8,251 nt of DNA from Porticoccaceae bacterium UBA1117 (GCA_002313335.1 DCBC01000134.1:5445-13695); one strand, 5' to 3'; positions 1 to 5,993 are shown, counted from the first letter of the stretch. Made by a program: numbers and translations. The notes: generated by a model not told the origin, from the letters alone.

Positions 1-1212
1 ATGTCTTGTTCACCGCAAGAATCATCTAATGAAAAATGGGCATCTCCAGCCGGAGATAATTCAGTATCGCCCAATTTGAGTCTTGATATGAACGGTCTGC
101 CTATCTTGAGTTGGATGAAGGTAGATGAAGGATTGGTGGCCCTTCAATATTCGCGTTGGACGGGTGCTCAATGGAGCGATCCTATTACAGTGGCTAGCGG
201 CGAAGAGTGGTTAGTAAATAGGGCAGACTTTCCATCGGTTGTGCAGTTAAGCCAGTCACTCTGGGCTGCTCATTGGTTAGTCATGACAGATCCAAGCGTA
301 TTTGCTTATGATGTTGCCATTAGCTTGTCTCGTGATGGGGGCAAGACATGGACAGCTAGTGTTGCGCCACATACTGATGGCACCTTTAGCGAACATGGCT
401 TTGTCAGCTTTTTTGCCGAGGGTGATGATATTGGTGCGGTGTGGCTAGATGGTCGAGAAATGACAGGTGGTCATGGTAAAACAGTTGCGGTTGAAGCAGT
501 CGGTAGCGCTATTAATGGTATGACGCTTCGGTCCACTAAAATGGCTTTTGATGGGTCTATCTATGAAGATCAAATTATTGATGGCCTTGTTTGCGATTGT
601 TGTCAAACCGACATATCGGCGACGCCAACAGGGCCTATTGTTGTTTTTCGCAACCGCACTGAGGATGAGCGACGAGATATCTACTTTTCACGAATGGTTA
701 ATGGGCGCTGGATGAAGTCAAAGCCGGTTGCAGTCGATGATTGGCAAATTGCAGGATGCCCGGTTAACGGCCCATCGGTCGCTGCGAATAGGGATAAAAC
801 TGCGGTCGCTTGGTATACCCAGGCCAAGGGCTTTGGCGAGGTAAAGTTTGCTTTATCTGATAATGGCACAGATGTATTTTTGACGTCTATTAATGTCGAT
901 AGTGGTGATGATGTGCTTGGCCAAGTAGGTTTGGCCGCTGCGCCAGAGGGTGGTTTTATTGTCAGCTGGATGACGTTTATTGAAGGCACCGCAGGGGAGT
1001 TACGATTGCGCTACATTGATAATGATGGCGTTGCCTACGCGCCCATCGTTGGCTCAAAGATTGATATGACCCGTAAAGCGGGACTCCCACAGATGGTCTT
1101 GTTCCAAGATAAAGCGATTTTGTCTTGGACGGGAGGCGATGGGTCAAACAAAACGGTTCAGGTGGCAGAGATGAGTATAGATCTCTTACAGCTAGCCTCA
1201 CTACAGCAATAA
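1..1212 (+). CDS. Sialidase-like (BNR-repeat) probable lipoprotein, 5' end outside window
   Basis: The open frame runs from base 1, so the visible ATG need not be the real start. Cys3 in M-S-C-S-P-Q looks like the modified cysteine after a lipobox, which would place the signal peptide left of the window. The 403 visible residues are rich in short beta strands ending in Trp, as in a beta-propeller. One clear Asp-box (S110-R-D112-G-G-K-T-W117) is typical of BNR/sialidase-like repeats. A cysteine motif C198-D-C200-C201 and a later G252-C253-P-V-N-G-P stand out; I recall the same pair in annotated 'sialidase family' proteins of other proteobacteria. I do not see the arginine triad needed to call a true sialidase, so ligand binding or an unknown glycan or metal role is as likely. 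It is the first visible gene of a tight operon, with 15 bases to the next start. Family call is fairly sure; function is unknown. Confidence 0.82.
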   Translation: MSCSPQESSNEKWASPAGDNSVSPNLSLDMNGLPILSWMKVDEGLVALQYSRWTGAQWSDPITVASGEEWLVNRADFPSVVQLSQSLWAAHWLVMTDPSVFAYDVAISLSRDGGKTWTASVAPHTDGTFSEHGFVSFFAEGDDIGAVWLDGREMTGGHGKTVAVEAVGSAINGMTLRSTKMAFDGSIYEDQIIDGLVCDCCQTDISATPTGPIVVFRNRTEDERRDIYFSRMVNGRWMKSKPVAVDDWQIAGCPVNGPSVAANRDKTAVAWYTQAKGFGEVKFALSDNGTDVFLTSINVDSGDDVLGQVGLAAAPEGGFIVSWMTFIEGTAGELRLRYIDNDGVAYAPIVGSKIDMTRKAGLPQMVLFQDKAILSWTGGDGSNKTVQVAEMSIDLLQLASLQQ

Positions 1213-1227
1213 AAAGAGGGGCATTTA

Positions 1228-2241
1228 GTGTATCAAGTGAGTAATAGAGTAAAGCGTCTGATCGCCGCTGGGGCTATGATCACACTGTTTTTCGCAGTGC
1301 AGTCCTGTTCGGTTACTGAATCCTTTAGTAATAGTGATGCCAATGTAACGCCTAAATCTCTCACTGATGTTATCAAATGGCGTATTACCAAAGATGATGC
1401 GCCAGAAAGAGTGGCAATCGATCTTTCTCAAGAATGGCGCCAACTTAATGCTAAATCAACTCACTATGCCGTTTGGGTTGGTCATGCCACCTACCTCATT
1501 AACAATGGTGATCTGACTATTCTTACCGATCCCATCTTTTCAGAGCGAGCATCCCCAGTGGGTTGGGCAGGCCCAGAAAGGCTTATTCCACCCGCTATGC
1601 CGATTGACAGTCTCCCCCGAATTGACGTGATACTGATTAGCCACAACCATTATGATCACTTAGATCTACCTAGCCTTAAAGCCTTGCAGTTGGCTAACCC
1701 CAATGTATCTATACTGGTACCACAGGGTGATAAAGCCTTGTTAGATAGTCAGGGTTTAACAAATGTCACGGAATTTAGGTGGTGGCAAAATATCCGGGTA
1801 AAGCAGACTGAATTAACCTTTACCCCGGTGCAGCATTGGTCTGGGCGAGGAATCACAGGTAGAAATAGTAGTTGGTGGGGTGGATGGTTTATTAAGAGTC
1901 CTGGCTTATCCCTATACCATGCCGGCGATACTGGCTATTCACGGGATTTTATTACCACCAGAGAGAGACTCGGAGTACCTGACTTCGCGTTTATTCCGAT
2001 TGGTGCCTATAGCCCTAGATGGTTTATGAAGAATCAACATGTTGATCCAGAGGAAGCAGTACAGGTGGCGTTTGATTTGCAGGTGCCGCACTCATTTGGT
2101 ATGCACTGGGGAACATTTATTTTGACCGATGAACCCATTAAAGAGCCTCGCTCAGTGCTCGCCAAACTACTTGTAGAGAAAGATCTACCGGAGGACTTTT
2201 TTATCGCTCCGGTTCCGGGTGAAATTTTGTCATTACAATAA
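1228..2241 (+). CDS. NAPE-PLD/RomA-like metallo-beta-lactamase-fold hydrolase, probable lipoprotein
   Basis: A 337-residue zinc hydrolase of the COG2220 type. The GTG start is preferred because AGAGGGG at 1215-1221 sits 6 bases upstream and because this start supplies the basic N-region (R7, K9, R10) of a signal peptide. Residues 11-26 are hydrophobic and are followed by Cys27 in V-Q-S-C, an acceptable lipobox, so the protein is probably membrane-anchored and faces the periplasm. The metal site is intact: H139-x-H141-x-D143-H144, then H203 (V-Q-H-W-S-G-R-G), D234 (Y-H-A-G-D-T-G-Y) and H293 (G-M-H-W-G-T). The W-V-G-H-A-T motif at 83-88 and the D-P-I-F-S-E-R segment are typical of N-acyl-phosphatidylethanolamine phospholipase D and bacterial RomA-like proteins. 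The eukaryotic enzyme cleaves N-acyl-PE to N-acylethanolamine and phosphatidic acid; the bacterial substrate cannot be read from sequence. It is the middle gene of the operon. Confidence 0.93.
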   Translation: MYQVSNRVKRLIAAGAMITLFFAVQSCSVTESFSNSDANVTPKSLTDVIKWRITKDDAPERVAIDLSQEWRQLNAKSTHYAVWVGHATYLINNGDLTILTDPIFSERASPVGWAGPERLIPPAMPIDSLPRIDVILISHNHYDHLDLPSLKALQLANPNVSILVPQGDKALLDSQGLTNVTEFRWWQNIRVKQTELTFTPVQHWSGRGITGRNSSWWGGWFIKSPGLSLYHAGDTGYSRDFITTRERLGVPDFAFIPIGAYSPRWFMKNQHVDPEEAVQVAFDLQVPHSFGMHWGTFILTDEPIKEPRSVLAKLLVEKDLPEDFFIAPVPGEILSLQ

Positions 2242-2260
2242 CTAAATAGAGATACAAAAT

Positions 2261-3472
2261 ATGTCCACACAGGTTATTTCCGGTTACTGCGACCCTCGCT
2301 TTGAGCAGGTTGCCGATGTTTTAAGACACTCTTTAGAGTCTAAGTTTGAGGTTGGTGCCTCCTTTGCCGTTGAGATTGAAGGTGAGATGGTCATGGATCT
2401 ATGGGGCGGTCATAAAGACGCTGAGAGAACTATGCCTTGGCAGCAAGATACTATTGTCAATGTCTTCTCTGTGACAAAAGGTGTTACCGCCATTTGTGCA
2501 GCGAAATTGATAGAGCAAGGTCACTTGGATCTTCATCAAAAAGTCTCACATTATTGGCCCGAATATGGCTGCAATGGTAAGGAAAACACCACTGTTCTTG
2601 ATTTTTTGTGCCATCGTGCTGGGATGTTTGGGTTTCGAGATCAAGTACCGTTGGATGATTGGACAAACTGGGGTCAATTTACTGGCATGCTAGCCGCACA
2701 GGCTCCTTTTGCTGAGCCTAATTCAATACAGGCTTATCATGCATTAACCTTTGGTTGGTTGGTTGGCGAACTAATACGGCGAGTGGATGGCCGCACGGTG
2801 GGGGTGTATTTCAAAGAAGAGATAGCAAATCCTCTTGGGCTGGATTTTGCTATTGGGCTAGACGATTCAGATATGGCCAGATGTGCGCAAATGTTAATGC
2901 TTGATAAACTTCCGTCAATCTCTCAGTTGAATGTTTTAAAGTATCTACCCGATTTTCTGTTATCAAAGTCACTAACAAATATAAAGGCAGCCGTTAGTAG
3001 GGGCTTTAATCCTATCGCATTTGATGACCGTGCGATGGACAATCCTAACTTTGCCAATACAAATGAGTGGCGTCGCGCAGAAATTCCTGCCGCAAATGGG
3101 CATGGTGCCGCTTCAAGCTTGGCGACACTGTACGGAATACTGAGCAATGGCGGCAGTAGAGACGGTAATGAAGTGCTAAAACCGGAGACCATAGAGTTAC
3201 TGCGAACGGTTCATTCTAACGGTCCGGATATGGTACTTTTTGGCCTAAACTACAAATTCGGCTTAGGTCATATGTTGAATGCTCCGATCACGCCCATAGG
3301 GCGTAACCGTAGCGAAAGTATGTTTGGTCATACAGGTATTGGTGGTGCGGTTGTATTTGGCGATGTTGAGAAAAAACTTGGATTTTCATTCTTTAATAAT
3401 CAGCAGCACAAGGACCTAAAATTGTACGAAACATCTAACAAATTGGCTAAGGCACTCTATTCAATCTTATAA
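2261..3472 (+). CDS. Serine hydrolase, beta-lactamase/EstB-type esterase
   Basis: A 403-residue member of the class C beta-lactamase/peptidase S12 fold (PF00144), closest in style to EstB-like carboxylesterases and the LACT-type proteins. The nucleophile motif is S70-V-T-K73 (V-F-S-V-T-K-G-V). The second motif tyrosine is probably Y159 in A-Y-H-A-L-T-F-G-W, where esterases often lack the Asn of a true YxN. The third motif is H357-T-G-I-G-G, replacing KTG. The start of the domain, with G-A-S-F-A-V and D-L-W-G-G, is typical of the EstB group. There is no signal peptide, so it should be cytoplasmic, unlike its two operon partners. The gene starts 19 bases after the previous stop with only a weak purine-rich site (around 2247-2252), so translation may depend partly on upstream ribosomes. 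It probably hydrolyses small esters or lactones; beta-lactam resistance is not implied. Confidence 0.93.
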   Translation: MSTQVISGYCDPRFEQVADVLRHSLESKFEVGASFAVEIEGEMVMDLWGGHKDAERTMPWQQDTIVNVFSVTKGVTAICAAKLIEQGHLDLHQKVSHYWPEYGCNGKENTTVLDFLCHRAGMFGFRDQVPLDDWTNWGQFTGMLAAQAPFAEPNSIQAYHALTFGWLVGELIRRVDGRTVGVYFKEEIANPLGLDFAIGLDDSDMARCAQMLMLDKLPSISQLNVLKYLPDFLLSKSLTNIKAAVSRGFNPIAFDDRAMDNPNFANTNEWRRAEIPAANGHGAASSLATLYGILSNGGSRDGNEVLKPETIELLRTVHSNGPDMVLFGLNYKFGLGHMLNAPITPIGRNRSESMFGHTGIGGAVVFGDVEKKLGFSFFNNQQHKDLKLYETSNKLAKALYSIL

Positions 3473-3600
3473 GCAATGTTCGGATGATAGTCTGTTGAAC
3501 GATTTATTTTAGGTGTTCTATGAACCAATCCTAGGCCGCTTTGGGTTATTGCTTTTAACCTTCTCCACGTTAGAGATGTTAGTGCGTGCATTCAACCGCT

Positions 3601-3933
3601 CTAGAGACTGGTTTCAAGCACTTTTTCAAGTTGAACCAAGGATCCTTCCATACTTTCTTTGACAAACGCTTCTAACTCGACGGGTTCGATCTTAGCCTCC
3701 CACAGAAGACGGCAGCCGTTATCACTGTCTACAACATGCATACTGGCGTGATGCGATTCAAGCGCACCGGGTGATTCAAAGCACGTGTACTCAATTTTTT
3801 TAGAGGAGTCATCTCTCAAAAGGATGCGTTCTTTAATGGCGCCCGCACCAGGCAGGATTAACGATCTAACTTCACCGTCAAAGTGGCAGCTCTCTACCCC
3901 GGGGACCCAATCCACACGGTCAGGAGTACCCAA
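3601..3933 (-). CDS. SRPBCC-family (polyketide cyclase-like) protein, start uncertain
   Basis: A small single-domain protein of the START/Bet v1-like SRPBCC superfamily. It shows G-T-P-D-R-V-D-W-V-P-G-V-E-S-C near the N-terminus, then E-V-R-S-L-I-L-P-G-A-G and I-K-E-R-I-L-L, a central I-E-Y-T-C-F-E-S-P, and a C-terminal helix around E-G-S-L-V-Q-L-E-K-V-L. Such proteins form a hydrophobic cavity for a lipid or aromatic ligand; the ligand is unknown. The coordinates use the only conventional start codon in frame, a TTG at 3931-3933. The same frame continues upstream to about 3990 and encodes the expected first strand and helix (I-K-F-D-H-F-L-S-F-S-A-D-Q-V-W-A-I-L), so the true product is probably about 128 residues. 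No in-frame ATG, GTG or TTG exists there, and the only ATG nearby (4001-3999) is in another frame. It may use a rare ATT start (3984-3982) or may have lost its start. It converges on the EstB-like gene. Confidence 0.72.
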   Translation of the reverse strand: MGTPDRVDWVPGVESCHFDGEVRSLILPGAGAIKERILLRDDSSKKIEYTCFESPGALESHHASMHVVDSDNGCRLLWEAKIEPVELEAFVKESMEGSLVQLEKVLETSL

Positions 3934-3990
3934 AATAGCCCAGACCTGATCGGCGGAGAAAGATAGAAAATGATCGAATTTAATACTGAT

Positions 3991-4382
3991 AGTGACACCA
4001 TAAAAATTGTGTGAGAGACCTATAGTACTACTATATTTCCTAAACCTAAAAGGGTCTATGCCAAAAAAGCATGCTATTTGTAGTAATAGTGTGGCGTCGA
4101 TTTAGCCTCACCTACGCGATATCAATTTAGCCATACTCTTATAGCGGGGTTGAGAATGTTGACCGCTAAGTATTTTACTAATCGTTACTCCTTTGCGCTC
4201 TTATGCTGTCTAATAGAAATGGCTGGTGCACGCTAGGAGTGCCAAACGAAAGTTTATGTTTTTAGGCGGGCATGTAGATATCAGAAAGACGTTCTTTTCG
4301 GTCGAGGGCATAACTGATTCAGTATGACGAACTGTAAACTTAATTAATCAATAAAGTGTTTTTAAACAGAGGAAGAAGGGTA
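3991..4382. other. Gene-poor region between SRPBCC gene and small anchored-protein gene
   Basis: No well-supported gene lies here. The plus strand has only very short frames: 4156-4236 (26 codons, hydrophobic centre) and 4256-4327 (23 codons, possibly an IS66 TnpB scrap). A small inverted repeat TAGCGG/CCGCTA (4142-4147 with 4163-4168, 15-base loop) is present but has no T-run. The promoter of the 4383 gene should lie in this stretch, but I could not pick out a convincing -35/-10 pair. Confidence 0.5.
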
Positions 4383-4604
4383 ATGACAGACCTTGAAGAG
4401 TCTCAAAGAGTAACGATTGAAAGACTCCAAAAAGAAATAGATGTCTGGAAAAAGAAATATTCTGATCAGATAAAAACCGATGAGGAATGGGAGCGCTATA
4501 TAAAAAAGAGCAGAGAAGAAGCCAAAGATCAAAGTGCGCAGAGAGTAATCTCTTGGGTACTTGGGTTGCTGTGGGTTTTACTTGTAATGTATGAGCTACT
4601 TTAA
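4383..4604 (+). CDS. Small coiled-coil protein with C-terminal membrane anchor
   Basis: A 73-residue protein, not recognised as a named family. The ATG at 4383 is preferred over the upstream GTG at 4356 because AGAGGA (4368-4373) lies 9 bases before it and the extra nine codons cover that ribosome binding site. Residues 3-50 are highly charged and helical with heptad-like hydrophobic spacing (L4, V10, I12, L15, I19, W22, Y26, I30, W36, Y39), suggesting a coiled coil. Residues about 55-73 (V-I-S-W-V-L-G-L-L-W-V-L-L-V-M-Y) form one transmembrane helix that ends almost at the stop. This is a tail-anchored arrangement, with the charged domain most likely cytoplasmic. Such layouts occur in small regulators and stress or phage membrane proteins, but no role is shown. 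It stands alone, without an obvious operon partner. Confidence 0.68.
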   Translation: MTDLEESQRVTIERLQKEIDVWKKKYSDQIKTDEEWERYIKKSREEAKDQSAQRVISWVLGLLWVLLVMYELL

Positions 4605-4798
4605 TGGGAATATTACAACTTTTCACCAGTATCACGTCTAAGAGTGAGACCACAGGTTTTGAGAATTCTATCTGCAGAAGAACCCTGCCGGCGCTAAATA
4701 TTTATCTTATAAAAAACGCTAAAAGGGGTGCCAGCAAACATACAATAAAGGCTGCCTTCATCCGTGACGTTTTTTTAGCGTTTTCGTTAACAAAATAG
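4604..4798 (+). CDS. Doubtful 64-residue hypothetical frame
   Basis: This ATG shares one base with the preceding stop (TAATG), an arrangement that allows translational coupling to the anchored-protein gene. There is no separate ribosome binding site, no recognisable domain and no clear membrane helix. The last third of the frame runs through a long inverted repeat that looks like a structural DNA or RNA element. It is kept only because of the coupled start; it is more likely to be non-coding. Confidence 0.17.
   Translation: MGILQLFTSITSKSETTGFENSICRRTLPALNIYLIKNAKRGASKHTIKAAFIRDVFLAFSLTK
4713..4784. repeat. Long-looped inverted repeat, possible bidirectional terminator
   Basis: AAAACGCTAAAA (4713-4724) is exactly complementary to TTTTAGCGTTTT (4773-4784), with a 48-base loop. 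On the plus strand the GC core of the stem is followed by TTTT, and the same is true on the minus strand. This fits a weak bidirectional terminator between the plus-strand gene ending at 4604 and the minus-strand small frames ending at 4809. The loop is long for a standard intrinsic terminator, so a small palindromic repeat or relic element is an alternative. CGCTAAA also occurs directly repeated at 4692-4698. Confidence 0.45.
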
Positions 4799-4808
4799 AG
4801 CCGATTAA

Positions 4809-4925
4809 TTAGGTCGATGCCAAGGCTATCGTGAGGAATAGAGCAAGGATAAGAATTTCAATATCTAAGTACATTTCTTTTTTTATTAGTTTCAGTAGCC
4901 ACTCAAACCCCGAATAATAGGCCAT
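4809..4925 (-). CDS. Possible small membrane protein or shifted 3' part of the neighbouring frame
   Basis: A 38-codon minus-strand frame. Residues 21-36 (D-I-E-I-L-I-L-A-L-F-L-T-I-A-L-A) form a plausible membrane helix, preceded by a basic stretch (K12, K15, K16). No ribosome binding site precedes its ATG, which lies inside the 3' end of the frame at 4903-5070 in the +1 frame. It may be the continuation of that gene after a frameshift rather than an independent gene. Not recognised as any family. Confidence 0.22.
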   Translation of the reverse strand: MAYYSGFEWLLKLIKKEMYLDIEILILALFLTIALAST

Positions 4926-5070
4926 TGAGATAATTGACGGCCACGGCCACAATTAGTCCGGTAACGAGAAGTTGCATTGCTTTCTTTTTCATTTCTTTTT
5001 CCACATAAAAAATGCCAGATGAGTAAAGCACTCTGCTCCAATTAAGTCTATCTACTCGCTTAATTGTCAT
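4903..5070 (-). CDS. Possible small membrane protein, 55 residues
   Basis: This minus-strand frame starts at the first ATG after an in-frame stop. It has a basic N-terminus (M-T-I-K-R-V-D-R), a Lys cluster at K28-K30 and one hydrophobic helix at about residues 33-52 (L-L-V-T-G-L-I-V-A-V-A-V-N-Y-L-N-G-L-L-F). An internal ATG at residue 27 (4992-4990) has GGA 8-10 bases upstream and could be the real start of a 29-residue product. The frame ends at a TGA within GGGGTTTGAG, beyond which the +1 frame continues open for 31 codons with a second hydrophobic helix. A joined product would be an 86-residue two-helix membrane protein. The family is not recognised, and chance cannot be excluded for a frame this short. 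Confidence 0.3.
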   Translation of the reverse strand: MTIKRVDRLNWSRVLYSSGIFYVEKEMKKKAMQLLVTGLIVAVAVNYLNGLLFGV

Positions 5071-5347
5071 AAACTTTTTCGTCGCTAGATTGACTCATGA
5101 TAGGAGCGCAAAAACGATAAGGGTAGCGAATAATCGTTCACCTATTGCTGAACCTAATGATATTTTTCTGAACATCACTACGCGAGACAAAATACGCTTG
5201 ATTTTTCGCAGTAACTTGCCGCCGATGGTGCCTTTTATACCGTAGCATTTATTGGTGTATTTAATTATGTTACGGACACTATTGTGATAGGTTTATCATT
5301 AACTATGTGGTGCCTGTCACAACACTAGCAATTATATTTAATATTTC

Positions 5348-5377
5348 TTGACCCTTATAGTTCGGTTCACATATCTT
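5348..5377 (+). promoter_or_regulatory. Candidate sigma70 promoter
   Basis: TTGACC (5348-5353) resembles the -35 box with one mismatch. TATCTT (5372-5377) resembles a -10 box with two mismatches, at an 18-base spacing. Transcription would begin near 5384 and give a leader of about 220 bases before the gene at 5606. Found by eye only; no operator is evident. Confidence 0.33.
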
Positions 5378-5460
5378 TCGGTTATGCATTTCGACTTCTT
5401 TAAATCCAATCAGTTAAACCATGATTCGGCGAGTGTTTTGTTTAATTTAAGACTGAACTC

Positions 5461-5503
5461 GGCCGGTTCAAACATTTCAGAAAATAAAACACTGATAACA
5501 CCA
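5461..5503 (+). repeat. Imperfect direct repeat, copy 1
   Basis: Begins with GGCCGGTT and contains the exact 14-base core CAGAAAATAAAACA (5478-5491), then a looser region ending near AACACC. It matches a second copy starting at 5552; the cores are exactly 90 bases apart. Confidence 0.6.
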
Positions 5504-5551
5504 CAGCGCATAGATTAGAGTGAAATTAGGTGTGAGTTTCTGGATAGGATT

Positions 5552-5593
5552 GGTCGGTTGCAGAGTGCAGAAAATAAAACAGCTATTCTAACC
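5552..5593 (+). repeat. Imperfect direct repeat, copy 2
   Basis: Begins with GGTCGGTT and contains the same core CAGAAAATAAAACA (5568-5581), ending near TAACC just before the ribosome binding site of the gene at 5606. One base shorter than copy 1 between the GG-CGGTT start and the core. Confidence 0.6.
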
Positions 5594-5605
5594 AAGGACA
5601 AGTAA

Positions 5606-5947
5606 ATGGGTTTTCTGACGCAACTAGCAGAGGCTAAAGCCAAACTTGAATCGAAGCGAGGCCACTATGGAAGTGGTATTGCAGCTGCTAGAGCAGCGTA
5701 TAGTTATCTTCTGGGGATGTGCAAGATAAAAAAACCAATTCCTTATACAGAAAAAGAACTTCTCGATAAGAGGCTAAGCGAGGTATTCCCAAACGCCAAG
5801 AGCATGCAGATTGTTGAACTTGATGGCGTAAAGTATAAGAATTCACACAGCCCGATCTCTAGTAACTCACGCAAAGAAGTAACGTCATGGGATCAAGAGT
5901 GGGTAAAAGTGTATAGCGTTAATTCGGCTTATACGCGAAACCCGTAA
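5606..5947 (+). CDS. Orphan 113-residue soluble protein, unknown function
   Basis: The start is well supported: AAGGA (5594-5598) lies 7 bases before the ATG, and a stop codon in the same reading frame lies immediately upstream. I do not recognise the family. Residues 1-40 look helical and basic with alanine-rich patches (L-A-E-A-K-A-K-L-E and G-I-A-A-A-R-A-A-Y-S-Y-L-L-G). Residues 47-62 hold a second amphipathic helix, and the C-terminal third is polar with two Trp (W95, W99). There is no signal peptide or membrane helix, so the product should be cytoplasmic. It lies 46 bases before the secreted beta-lactamase-domain gene in the same direction and may be co-transcribed with it, although a short hairpin sits over its stop codon. 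An accessory or mobile-region origin is possible. Confidence 0.7.
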   Translation: MGFLTQLAEAKAKLESKRGHYGSGIAAARAAYSYLLGMCKIKKPIPYTEKELLDKRLSEVFPNAKSMQIVELDGVKYKNSHSPISSNSRKEVTSWDQEWVKVYSVNSAYTRNP

Positions 5948-5956
5948 TAATACGGG
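5941..5956 (+). terminator. Short hairpin over the stop codon, weak terminator or attenuator
   Basis: CCCGTA (5941-5946) and TACGGG (5951-5956) form a perfect 6-base stem with the loop ATAA, covering the TAA stop of the orphan gene. There is no following T-run (GTATAACTAAG follows), so efficient intrinsic termination is doubtful; it could reduce read-through or protect the mRNA end. Confidence 0.3.
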
Positions 5957-5993
5957 GTATAACTAAGATAAAAAGCGTTCTGCTCACTTAATA

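Larger units (their letters stand above)
5071..5605. other. Gene-poor region upstream of the 113-residue orphan gene
   Basis: No firm gene lies here. The minus strand has an open frame of 65 sense codons ending at 5095 whose only ATG is at 5175. The plus strand has a 44-codon frame (5384-5518) without a ribosome binding site. The stretch also holds a candidate plus-strand promoter (5348-5377) and a pair of related direct repeats (5461-5594). It is visibly AT-rich and is probably the leader or regulatory region of the gene at 5606 plus degraded DNA. Confidence 0.5.

Noticed and set aside
681..1201. Minus-strand open frames opposite the first gene
   Set aside because: They lie wholly within a well-supported plus-strand gene and have no domain, so they are shadows.
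3473..3600. Intrinsic terminator between the converging esterase and SRPBCC genes
   Set aside because: No GC-rich stem followed by a T-run could be found by eye on either strand.
4156..4236. 26-codon plus-strand frame with a hydrophobic centre (Y-S-F-A-L-L-C-C-L-I)
   Set aside because: Only a weak G-rich stretch (GGGG) precedes it, it is very short and no family is recognised; treated as chance.
4348..4653. 101-residue minus-strand frame opposite the small anchored-protein gene
   Set aside because: The plus strand has a good ribosome binding site and a sensible coiled-coil plus anchor; the minus frame has no domain.
4600..5605. Integron cassette array (many short frames and inverted repeats)
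   Set aside because: No regularly spaced RYYYAAC/GTTRRRY pairs; the single GTTAAAC near 5412 and GCCCAAC near 8172 have no partners.
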